A DNA stretch of 63,149 nt, from contig JACMQW010000100.1 in assembly GCA_014376785.1 (NCBI GenBank), positions 1 to 63,149 of the forward strand. The letters are read 5' to 3'. Positions 1-9,317 of this stretch are shown here, piece by piece. The notes beneath the pieces were generated by a model. It did no database searches, was not told the DNA's origin, and was given only the letters and a program-made list of their open reading frames with translations. The stretch is from Oligoflexia bacterium. Its GTDB lineage: Bacteria; Bdellovibrionota; UBA1018. The position numbers were made by a program, and so were the translations under genes. Every line of letters begins with the position of its first letter. Position 1 is the first letter of the stretch.

Positions 1-996
1 ACGGGCGCAAGCTTGCTGCCGATTCTAAACCGATTCGGTGCAGGACAAGCGGGAAAGGCTGCGGTCGCCGGCGCTACCCGGGACACCATTATCGTGGATG
101 AACGGACGAATTCGCTCATCGTTCAAGACACGTCCGACAATTTAGAGCGGATGGCGAAAATCATCAAACTTCTGGATCGGCAAACGCCGCAGATTCAAAT
201 CGAAGCAAAAATCATCGACGCGTCCGAGACTTTCAGCAAATCGATCAGCGGAAGTTTTGGTGGAGCCAACGCTCCGCCGTGGGGTGGTGCAGGAGCTTCG
301 TTCCTTCAGGGCGCGACGATTTCGGCTCCGAGTCTTCCAGGTAATACCCAGTCTGGCAAAAACGGAAACGCGTTCGGTGCCACTTTGAAAATCGGAGCAT
401 TGGCCGGACTTCGCCTCTCCGCGATCTTAAATTTGGCGGAGAGTGAGGGAAAAAATCGAATCCTTTCTGCACCGCGAATCGTGGTGTTGAATAAGCAAAC
501 TTCGACGATCGTTCAAGGGGTGCCGGTTTTGGTACCGGTCACTGTCCAAAATCCGGCAAACGGGGCCTCGATTGCGAGTACGGAAGTTCGAAGCGCGAAT
601 CTTTCTCTCGGCGTGACACCAACCGTAACGAATGACGGAAACATCGTGATGAATTTGAATATCACGAATGATACGCCTGAGTCCGTCAGTGATACCCAAA
701 CGGGGATTGCGAATCGAAACATCACGACTCAAGTCGTGGCAGAAAGCGGATCAACGATTGCGATCGGTGGGGTGTATAAACTTTCCGAGAGCGAAGGAAG
801 CACGGGAATTCCCGGACTAAGGAATCTGCCCATTATCGGTGCGTTGTTCGGTTCGACGTCGAAGAGTTCTGAACGCCGAGAACTTTTCATCTTCATCACG
901 CCGCGAGTTTTAAACGAAGAAGTGATGAATAATGATATCGAAACCAAGCAGGCATCCGCCCTGCGAAGAGCTCCCGAGTCGACCGACGTTCATTAA
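1..996 (+). CDS. pilQ: Type IV pilus secretin PilQ, C-terminal part (5' truncated)
   Basis: The frame is open to the first base, so this is the 3' part of a larger gene and the TTG at position 13 is not a real start. The visible protein starts in the end of an N-domain (VDERTNSLIVQD, then LLDRQTPQIQIEAKIID) and continues through the secretin homology domain to the conserved end GIPGLRNLPIIGALF and ELFIFITPRVL. Secretins form the outer-membrane ring through which type IV pili or type II substrates pass. The VDERTNSLIV and TPQIQIEAKI segments are more like PilQ than GspD, but without the N-terminal AMIN domains a GspD or other secretin cannot be fully excluded. A TPR gene follows after 8 bases. 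Confidence 0.9.
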   Translation, partial: TGASLLPILNRFGAGQAGKAAVAGATRDTIIVDERTNSLIVQDTSDNLERMAKIIKLLDRQTPQIQIEAKIIDASETFSKSISGSFGGANAPPWGGAGASFLQGATISAPSLPGNTQSGKNGNAFGATLKIGALAGLRLSAILNLAESEGKNRILSAPRIVVLNKQTSTIVQGVPVLVPVTVQNPANGASIASTEVRSANLSLGVTPTVTNDGNIVMNLNITNDTPESVSDTQTGIANRNITTQVVAESGSTIAIGGVYKLSESEGSTGIPGLRNLPIIGALFGSTSKSSERRELFIFITPRVLNEEVMNNDIETKQASALRRAPESTDVH

Positions 997-1004
997 AGCT
1001 TCCT

Positions 1005-1598
1005 ATGGAACCTAAAAATTTTTCGCCCCTCATCTACGATTATTTGAAAAAATTCCAAGAGGACCCGACTTCTCGAGTTTTCGCACCCCTTGCGGAAGCT
1101 TACCGTAAAGCGGGGCTCGTCGATGAGGCGATCGAAATTGCTCGCGAGGGTCTGCGGGTTCATCCAAATTTCGTTGGTGGGAGAGTCGCTCTTGCCCGAG
1201 CGCTTTTTGAAAAGCATCAATACGATGCCGTCGTCGATGAACTTTCGATCGTGGTGAGAGAGGTGCCCGATAACCTGGTCGCACAGCGGTTGCTCGCTGA
1301 AAGTTGCCTGATGCTCGGTCGGGTGACCGAAGCCCTCTCTGCCTATAAAATGCTTTTATACTTTAATCCGACGGATCCGGAAACCGCGCGAGTAGTGGCT
1401 GAACTCGAGACCCAAGCTTACGAGAATGGAATGCTGGTCCTTCGGAAAGATCCTGCTCCGCAAAAAATGATGATTCGACCGGCGAGGGAAGCGATTTCCG
1501 GAGATGACCGCATCTTAAAAGAGCAGAAAATCGGCCAAATTGAACGCCTCCAAAATCTCTTGGTTCGCATCGAACGCTACCGTCACCACGGCGCGTAA
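1005..1598 (+). CDS. Tetratricopeptide-repeat protein
   Basis: A 197-residue protein made largely of TPR-like helical pairs in its first 130 residues (for example EEDPTSRVFAPLAEAYRKAG-type repeats with A-x-G-x-x-x-A patterns, then AIEIAREGLRVHP and AQRLLAESCLMLGR). No signal peptide or membrane segment is visible, so it is probably cytoplasmic. It starts with ATG 8 bases after the secretin stop and is probably cotranscribed with the pilus genes, which suggests a scaffold role near the pilus machine. The C-terminal 60 residues are charged and helical without a recognisable domain. The exact function is unknown. Confidence 0.8.
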   Translation: MEPKNFSPLIYDYLKKFQEDPTSRVFAPLAEAYRKAGLVDEAIEIAREGLRVHPNFVGGRVALARALFEKHQYDAVVDELSIVVREVPDNLVAQRLLAESCLMLGRVTEALSAYKMLLYFNPTDPETARVVAELETQAYENGMLVLRKDPAPQKMMIRPAREAISGDDRILKEQKIGQIERLQNLLVRIERYRHHGA

Positions 1599-1666
1599 AA
1601 CTCGCGGGAGGCTGAGAATCATTCCCATTGCCGCCCCAATTATCGGCATGGTAGCTCTTTAGTTCT

Positions 1667-2236
1667 ATGAGCCAATACGCGACGAACCAGTTCCGCAAGG
1701 GACTCAAAATCGAAATCGATAACATTCCTTTTGAAATCGTGGATTTCCAACACGTTAGCCCCGGTAAAGGGCGTGCGTTTACCCGAACCAAAGTGAAGAA
1801 CATGTTGAACGGGAACGTGACGGAAAAGACCATCACCTCCGGCGATAAAGTCGATCGCGCGAACATGGAACAAGTAGAGATGTCTTTCCTCTACAAAGAC
1901 GCTGCCGGCTACAACTTCATGAATCAGTCGACGTTCGATCAAGTCGCTATTCAGGAAGAAACACTCGGCGACGCGAAACTCCTGCTCCAAGAAAACCTGG
2001 TTGTTCAGGTGATGTATTACAATGACCGACCGATCGGTGTTGAGTTACCGACTTTCGTTGTTTTGAAAATCATCGAGTGCGATCCCGCTTTTAAAGGCGA
2101 TACGGTCACCGGCGGAACGAAGCCAGCAAGACTTGAAACCGGCGCATCCGTTCAGGTTCCTCTTCATATTAAAGAGGGTGACATGATCAAAGTCGACACA
2201 CGTGAAGTGTCTTACGTCGAAAAAGCGAACAAATAA
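1667..2236 (+). CDS. efp: Elongation factor P
   Basis: EF-P binds between the P and E sites of the ribosome and relieves stalling at polyproline stretches. The 189-residue length matches the family. The KOW-like N-terminal domain carries the tip loop SPGKGRAF with Lys34 at the place modified in E. coli EF-P, and the C-terminal OB domain has the signature region around TGASVQVPLHIKEGD. Lys rather than Arg at position 34 points to a lysylation-type modification (EpmA/EpmB) or an unmodified factor, not the rhamnosyl type. The genes accB and accC follow directly, a linkage common in proteobacteria. Confidence 0.97.
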   Translation: MSQYATNQFRKGLKIEIDNIPFEIVDFQHVSPGKGRAFTRTKVKNMLNGNVTEKTITSGDKVDRANMEQVEMSFLYKDAAGYNFMNQSTFDQVAIQEETLGDAKLLLQENLVVQVMYYNDRPIGVELPTFVVLKIIECDPAFKGDTVTGGTKPARLETGASVQVPLHIKEGDMIKVDTREVSYVEKANK

Positions 2237-2242
2237 TCCGCC

Positions 2243-2788
2243 ATGAAAAAATCTGAAAAGTTGTCGAAGGGCATTTCGAAGAGCGTACCATCACTCCCCC
2301 AGTCTCCTGAGATGAAACGTCTCGAAGGAGTTTTTCAACTCATGAACTCCTACGGGGTCGGAGAGCTGGAAATCGAAGATAAGAGCGGAAGAGTGCTCGT
2401 TCGGATGCAGGGTTCTGAGTCGACGATGACTTACGCGCCTTCTCCTCTACGCGCAGCTCCGGCAGCTGCACCCACCATGACTTCGGGTCTTGCGAGCACG
2501 GTTTTGAAAGAGACTGCCCCTGCCGCGTCTCCGGCAGCTTTGCCATCGAATCAGAAAAAAATGCTCTCGCCGTTTGTTGGAACATTTTATCGATCCTCGA
2601 ATCCAAATGCGGCACCCTACGTGAAGGACGGCCAAACGGTTCGTAAGGGCCAGACGATTTGCATCATCGAAGCGATGAAGCTCATGAACGAAATTGAATC
2701 CGACTTCGATGGAAAAATTATTTCTGCGTTTGTCGAAAATGGTCAACCGGTTGAATTCGGCGAACCCCTTTTTCTCATCGAAGTTTAA
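2243..2788 (+). CDS. accB: Biotin carboxyl carrier protein of acetyl-CoA carboxylase
   Basis: AccB carries the biotin that shuttles CO2 between biotin carboxylase and carboxyltransferase in the first committed step of fatty-acid synthesis. This 181-residue protein has an N-terminal helical domain (about 1-60), an Ala/Pro-rich linker (about 68-110) and a C-terminal biotinyl domain. The biotinylation motif EAMKLMNEI places the biotinyl lysine at Lys146, and the protein ends soon after at GEPLFLIEV. The start lies 6 bases after the efp stop, and its TAA is directly followed by the accC ATG, so translational coupling is likely. Confidence 0.97.
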   Translation: MKKSEKLSKGISKSVPSLPQSPEMKRLEGVFQLMNSYGVGELEIEDKSGRVLVRMQGSESTMTYAPSPLRAAPAAAPTMTSGLASTVLKETAPAASPAALPSNQKKMLSPFVGTFYRSSNPNAAPYVKDGQTVRKGQTICIIEAMKLMNEIESDFDGKIISAFVENGQPVEFGEPLFLIEV

Positions 2789-4153
<1,365 letters not shown>

Positions 4154-4218
4154 AATCGGAGAGATGCCTCTCGGCTTCAATTCGCTTCCAGGATGGGAGC
4201 GGGGAAGTGTTTTTACGG

Positions 4219-5160
4219 ATGTCCAATCCTCAAAATCCAAAAACCGACGAGCCGCATTCTGGAACGCGCATCGACCTGGGCGATGACCTCCTTCACACTC
4301 GAACCATCGAGCACCGGGTGGGCAGTCCAGGTCAGACCGACGAAGTCTCCAACACTCGCAAACCTGAAAGAAGTGAGAGCGGCGACAGCGGTGTCGACCC
4401 TATTGTCGACAGTGTTGAAGAACTGCTCGTGAATGCGAAAATTTTGATTGGTGAAAACTTCTTAGATGAAGCGAAGACCACGCTTCGCCGAATCCTCAGG
4501 AGAGAGCCGGGTAATTTAACCGCTCGCGACCGCCTCGATGAAGTTCAGAAGATTGAAATTAAAAGGCTACTCGGCCCTGCGGAGAGTGCCCGCGGATCAC
4601 GGTCACTTTTGAGTGCAAAAGTCGAAGCGTCTCGTGAAGTGACCCTCGCGTTCTTAGAGCGCGACATCGGCCCTTCGCTCGATCCGCAGACCCAAATTTT
4701 TCCGAATGAAGAAGATCTCAGCGAGTTCCTTCGAAACTTAGACGGCCTGGCGGAAGGTTCGGCTTCCGAAGACCATTTGGATCTCGGCATTGCGTTTCTA
4801 GAAATGGAACTACCTGAAGTTGCGATTCACCAATTCAAAACGGCGATCCGCAAAGCGGCGGATCCTCGGAAAGCCAGGGCATTGCTCGCGACGGCCTTGC
4901 TGGCTCGAGGAAAGGCTTACGAAGCGGTCACTGAGCTGGATCTCTTAGTGAGCGATCCAGATGCTACGGCCGAAGAAAAAATAGATTACGGATACCTATC
5001 CGGTCAAGCCCAAGAAATGCTCGGAAATTTCGCGCTCGCGGCACACTGGTACCGCGCCGTGGTGGGAATAGAAGCTGAGTACCGAGATGCAAACGAACGA
5101 CTTTTATCAAACCTAAAGAAATGCGAAAAAAATCAGTCCTCATCTTTTTCGCGATCTTAG
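4219..5160 (+). CDS. Tetratricopeptide-repeat protein upstream of TamB
   Basis: About 313 residues from ATG 4219; an in-frame GTG at 4207 is an alternative start. The first 75 residues are polar and look disordered. Next come TPR-like units (AKILIGENFLDEAKTTLRRILRREPG) and, near residues 200-300, a further set (LDLGIAFLEMELPEVAIHQF, then ARALLATALLARGKAYEAV and YLSGQAQEMLGNFALAAHWYRAVV). No signal peptide is visible, so a cytoplasmic scaffold is likely. The 3' end overlaps the TamB-like gene by 40 bases, so the two are probably translated from one message. Function unknown. Confidence 0.8.
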   Translation: MSNPQNPKTDEPHSGTRIDLGDDLLHTRTIEHRVGSPGQTDEVSNTRKPERSESGDSGVDPIVDSVEELLVNAKILIGENFLDEAKTTLRRILRREPGNLTARDRLDEVQKIEIKRLLGPAESARGSRSLLSAKVEASREVTLAFLERDIGPSLDPQTQIFPNEEDLSEFLRNLDGLAEGSASEDHLDLGIAFLEMELPEVAIHQFKTAIRKAADPRKARALLATALLARGKAYEAVTELDLLVSDPDATAEEKIDYGYLSGQAQEMLGNFALAAHWYRAVVGIEAEYRDANERLLSNLKKCEKNQSSSFSRS

Positions 5161-8100
5161 CGCTCATTATCGGAGCGATCGCGATTTATCTGCAGAGTGC
5201 GCCTTTCGCAAGGCAGGTGAAACGCGCGACCGCGAAGTACGTTCCAAAGAATCTCGGGATTTCCGGTGATTTCACGAACCTTTCGATTCAGGTCTTTCCC
5301 CCAGGAATCGGGGTGATAAACCCACGAATCGAAGTGACTCAGAAAAACCCCGCAAGTCTTCCCGTGGGCACCCATATCGAAGCTGAAAGAATGCAGTTTT
5401 CTTTTCGTCCGTCCCAGATCTTGAGCGGTCGAGTGAGCATCTATGAAGTTCGAATCATCAACGGAAAAATAAGCACTTCTCTGCTGCCTCCCGATCCAGA
5501 GGTAAAAAAGAAGAAGAAATCCGGAATTTCGTGGCGTGAATTATTTGAAGTACAAGCCGAGCGGGTCGTGCTGGAAAATACCGCGGTTGAACTCGATCTT
5601 CCCTCGGTTAAAAGCCATGCCGCTTTCAACGCGAAAACGGTAGAAGTGGAGAAAGTCTCCGAGGGGAAAGAATCTTATTATGATATCTTAGTACACCTCG
5701 GGGAATTGCGTGCAGTCACTCCTCCTCACTTTCCCTATCCGAAGACGGTCGATAGTCTCCGAATATCGGCCAGGATCGGAACCAATGGAGTCAGCGTTCG
5801 AGAGTTCGAACTAGTGCGTGAAGGAACTCAGGTCATTGCGAGCGGAGGAATCACGGGGGATTTACTCAGCGGCGGGCGCTTGCGGGCCGACGTCGCCTTA
5901 AAGCTTCAAGGTGACCTCGGACGCATGTTTGATTTTATTGCCAAGGGACAGACCGACCTCGCTCTTCCGAGCGGCCACGTTGCTTTCGACGGTCGCGCGA
6001 AAATGGAGCTAGACCGGATTGCAGAAACGCTTTCAGCGAGTGGGGTTTTGCGTGGCGAAAATTTAGTGTATCGGCGGTACCGATTTGATGAGGCAGAAAT
6101 CGAAGGAAGTTATGTTGCGCCTGGTATGACCCTAGCCGAATCTGTCCCGACCGTGACGCCCTCACCAGGGATATCTCCGACTTCCTCGCCGTTACCGGGT
6201 TCTAATATTTCAACTGCGGATGAAATTGTCGTAAAACGCGCTTTTTTTGTTTCGAAAGAAATCGAGAAAAAAGGCGGAGGACAGGCGGGTTCCGGCGGTC
6301 GGATCGAAGTGGGCGCATTTCGTTATAATTTAGAAAAGCCGGCGCCGATTGAAACCACGGTTTTCTTCAAACGAGCACATGTGCTGTGGCTGGGCGCGGG
6401 ATTGCTCGATGAGTTGTATGCGTTGGATGGTCGCGTTACCGGCGAATCAAAAGTAAAATTTCTTCCTCCGTCCCTCGGAGGTTCGTTTGATCTTTCGGCA
6501 GACGTTGATTTAAAGGTCGAAGGGCTTCAAATCGACAATCAAAAACGCGGCGTAGAAAAAAAACTCAGTCGCATTATTTATCTCCCTGAAGCGACGATCA
6601 AAGGGAGCGTTTCGGTGAATCCGAAACGAGTGAAGTTTGTCGATCTCCACGCTGGAATGGTTAAAACACAGTTAGATGTGGGTGGGGAAATAGCGATCGG
6701 TGCTGCAGGAAAAACGGCTTACGAAATCACCGGCACTGGACCCGTAGATCTAAACGAGTTCGGAATCCTGGCAGAAAATCCGATCGAAGGTGCCGGAGAC
6801 CTCACCGTCCACGTGCATGGTCCGGCGTCGAACGTGTTGCTCGATTTCGACGGAGCAATTCATGATTTTCGTTACTTGAGTCTAAATTTTGGAAGTTTCC
6901 GGGGACGGATTCGTTGGGATGATCTGGCGTCGCAGATCCTATTCGAAGACCTCGAATGTAATCGCGACCGGACTCGTTACCACGTTGCTGGAAAACTTCA
7001 GTTCGGACCAAAAGACTCCATGGATTTAAAAGTGGACGTTCCGACGGGAGGGAACATCGGAGAGTTCCTATCCATCTTCTCGAATCTCACGAAATCCTAT
7101 TGGTGGTTTCCTCAAGAACTCACTGGTGGGGTCGGAGGAACGTTGCGCGTCCATGGAGGAATTTCACTCAGTGAAATGTTGATCGATGCTACCCTCGACG
7201 GCACCCGTTGGGATTACTACGGCGAACGCTTTTCGAAAGTCCACCTGCATGGTGGATACGATAAAGGAAAATATTTTATTTCGAACTTAGATGCGACGAA
7301 ACGTCTGGGAAGAATTTTCGGATCTCTCTCTTATGATGCAAAAGCGAATTTCGATTGGAAAATAGCCACAGACGGACTCACCTTGAGTGATATCGACCGA
7401 ATAGCGAGCCTCGACATTCCCCTTCGCGGAACCCTAAGCGCTGTCTCATCCGGAAGTGGTTCCCTAGGAGCGGTCGAATCTAAAACGGAAGTAAAGCTAA
7501 CCAACCTCGTTCTTCGTGGCTCGAAAATGGACGACTCCGTGTTAAAGGTGGAGACTAAAAGTGGCCGCGCAAAGATCGAAGGGCATGGGCTTGGTAACGA
7601 GGCCACTCTTCGCGCGCTTTACGATTTTAATGCCGGTCATGAAAGTTACGTAGAAGTGAACGCGGAAGAACTCGATTTTTCTCCGATCGTCCTGCTCTTA
7701 AATCCAAACTTAATGGAGGATGAAAATTTAGAAGGAAGAGTCAGCGGTCGCTTTCGACTCGATTTTCTTTCGGATCACGCAGAACTCGGATCCGGAGAAG
7801 GAAAGATTACGAGTTACTCACTTCGAAAAACGGGCACCTCGTTCAAACTTGATCAAGCTTATGAATTAAAAATAAATCATGGAAGTTTTTCGCTCCCCAA
7901 GCTGAAGCTCGTAGGAGACGAAGGAGCCACGACGCTTTCGCTTCGAGCGAATGATGGAAAGCTTTCGGGCTCGGTTCAAGGCACAATGGACCTCTCGATC
8001 TCAGAATTCTTCACCTCAGCAATCGAGAAGGCAGATGGCACGGCGACCCCCGACTTAAAAATATCCGGTACGCTCAGTCACCCGAATGTTTCTGGAACAG

Positions 8101-9317
8101 GAGAAATCCAAAACGGAATGATTCGTATCGGAGGGATCGAAACGCCCATTGAGAACATTAATGGCTCATTCGATTTAGAGTCGGGAACGCTGTCGGTCGA
8201 TGGGGTAGAAGCCGATCTCGCTTCCGGTCGTGCCACGCTCGATGGCTCGATGGAATTTTTTCTCACAAAATGGCCCTCGATGAATTTTGAGATCGGGTTA
8301 AATGGGAACAAGTTAAAGGTGTATCCCTTCCAGGTCGCGAAAGTTCGCGGAAAGATCGGACTCAGCGGAACAACTCGTCCATACTTGGTCGATGGAAAAA
8401 TTCTTCTCGAGAATGCCCTCAGTCGTGAAAAGTTAAATTCAGCGCGCGGGCCCGGACTCAGAAGTGTCCAATACATGCCCCCGGCGACGGCATCATCCAA
8501 TGCGGTCATTCCTCTTTTCAAGCTCGACATTGCCGTCTCGGCTCCCGGAAACATCATCGTCCAAAACGAACTCATGGATGTGGAAGCGAAAGGTGACCTT
8601 CGCATCGTCGGCAACATCGATAATCCTCGTCCTCTCGGCACAGTTACTGCGGTAAAAGGAAAAATTCTTTTCAAAGACCGAGCTTTCCAAATTCAGAGTG
8701 GGATTATGGAGTTTGATAATCCGACGGTTCTTAATCCGCGCTACGAAGTCCTCGCATTTGCGGACGTTTCGAATCGGCGCATTCAGTTATTCTCCACAGG
8801 CCGGTTTGACAGTCAGAAATTCGAATTTTCGTCGAATCCTCCCATGCCAGAGCCAGAAATTTTGAACCTCCTTGCGCTCGGAGTAACCGGTGATGAGACT
8901 AAGAAATTTCGTTCAAACGATCGTTCGGCCTACGAACAAGGGGAAGCCGCCTCTCTGGTCTTGCATTCCTTGGACTTTAATCGCGAAGTCCAAAATAAAA
9001 CGGGTCTTCAAATCGGAATCGATGAAGCTTACGACGACCGAACGGGAACGAGCGCGTTCACTCGGGCGACGAACGCCGAGACGGCGACCGCTCCAAAACT
9101 CGTGATCAAAAGAAAATTCGGGGAGCGATTTGGTGTCTCAGCAGGCAGCACCGTAGGCGTCGGAACTTCGATCCAGAGAGAAGTGAACGCGGAGGTGAAT
9201 GTTACCCGCGGACTCTCCGTAATCGGAGTGTGGGATAGTATCGAGGGTGCTACCGCCGAAGACCCGAAACGAAACTCATTCGGCCTGGACTTAAAGCTCC
9301 AAAAACGATTCAAATGA
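5121..9317 (+). CDS. tamB: TamB-like translocation/assembly module protein
   Basis: A 1398-residue protein with one N-terminal membrane anchor (about residues 6-24) followed by a long series of beta-rich, weakly repeated segments typical of AsmA/TamB-type bridging proteins. The C-terminal 350 residues are the DUF490/TamB domain, with the GDLRIVGNIDNPRPLGTV and KILFKDRAFQIQSGIMEF region, the EILNLLALGVTGDE region and a final barrel-like strand ending KLQKRF. TamB spans the periplasm and works with an Omp85 partner; recent work links the family to phospholipid transport to the outer membrane. It overlaps the preceding TPR gene by 40 bases and the following Omp85 gene by 4 bases (ATGA). Length is close to E. 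coli TamB (1259). Confidence 0.9.
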   Translation: MRKKSVLIFFAILALIIGAIAIYLQSAPFARQVKRATAKYVPKNLGISGDFTNLSIQVFPPGIGVINPRIEVTQKNPASLPVGTHIEAERMQFSFRPSQILSGRVSIYEVRIINGKISTSLLPPDPEVKKKKKSGISWRELFEVQAERVVLENTAVELDLPSVKSHAAFNAKTVEVEKVSEGKESYYDILVHLGELRAVTPPHFPYPKTVDSLRISARIGTNGVSVREFELVREGTQVIASGGITGDLLSGGRLRADVALKLQGDLGRMFDFIAKGQTDLALPSGHVAFDGRAKMELDRIAETLSASGVLRGENLVYRRYRFDEAEIEGSYVAPGMTLAESVPTVTPSPGISPTSSPLPGSNISTADEIVVKRAFFVSKEIEKKGGGQAGSGGRIEVGAFRYNLEKPAPIETTVFFKRAHVLWLGAGLLDELYALDGRVTGESKVKFLPPSLGGSFDLSADVDLKVEGLQIDNQKRGVEKKLSRIIYLPEATIKGSVSVNPKRVKFVDLHAGMVKTQLDVGGEIAIGAAGKTAYEITGTGPVDLNEFGILAENPIEGAGDLTVHVHGPASNVLLDFDGAIHDFRYLSLNFGSFRGRIRWDDLASQILFEDLECNRDRTRYHVAGKLQFGPKDSMDLKVDVPTGGNIGEFLSIFSNLTKSYWWFPQELTGGVGGTLRVHGGISLSEMLIDATLDGTRWDYYGERFSKVHLHGGYDKGKYFISNLDATKRLGRIFGSLSYDAKANFDWKIATDGLTLSDIDRIASLDIPLRGTLSAVSSGSGSLGAVESKTEVKLTNLVLRGSKMDDSVLKVETKSGRAKIEGHGLGNEATLRALYDFNAGHESYVEVNAEELDFSPIVLLLNPNLMEDENLEGRVSGRFRLDFLSDHAELGSGEGKITSYSLRKTGTSFKLDQAYELKINHGSFSLPKLKLVGDEGATTLSLRANDGKLSGSVQGTMDLSISEFFTSAIEKADGTATPDLKISGTLSHPNVSGTGEIQNGMIRIGGIETPIENINGSFDLESGTLSVDGVEADLASGRATLDGSMEFFLTKWPSMNFEIGLNGNKLKVYPFQVAKVRGKIGLSGTTRPYLVDGKILLENALSREKLNSARGPGLRSVQYMPPATASSNAVIPLFKLDIAVSAPGNIIVQNELMDVEAKGDLRIVGNIDNPRPLGTVTAVKGKILFKDRAFQIQSGIMEFDNPTVLNPRYEVLAFADVSNRRIQLFSTGRFDSQKFEFSSNPPMPEPEILNLLALGVTGDETKKFRSNDRSAYEQGEAASLVLHSLDFNREVQNKTGLQIGIDEAYDDRTGTSAFTRATNAETATAPKLVIKRKFGERFGVSAGSTVGVGTSIQREVNAEVNVTRGLSVIGVWDSIEGATAEDPKRNSFGLDLKLQKRFK

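Noticed and set aside
1-996. Type II secretion secretin GspD
   Set aside because: Considered because the C-terminal secretin domain is shared, but VDERTNSLIV and TPQIQIEAKI segments favour PilQ; the missing N-terminus keeps some doubt.
1363-1866. 167-residue minus-strand ORF over the TPR gene end and efp start
   Set aside because: Crosses two genuine genes on the other strand; no domain or ribosome site.
6241-6300. Possible frameshift or gene boundary in the TamB-like gene at a Pro/Ser-rich stretch
   Set aside because: The frame stays open throughout and strand-like segments continue on both sides, so the stretch is a linker within one protein.
8078-8674. 198-residue ORF on the minus strand inside the TamB-like gene
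   Set aside because: It lies wholly antisense to a clear coding frame, has no ribosome site and no domain; codon use follows the shadow of the plus-strand gene.
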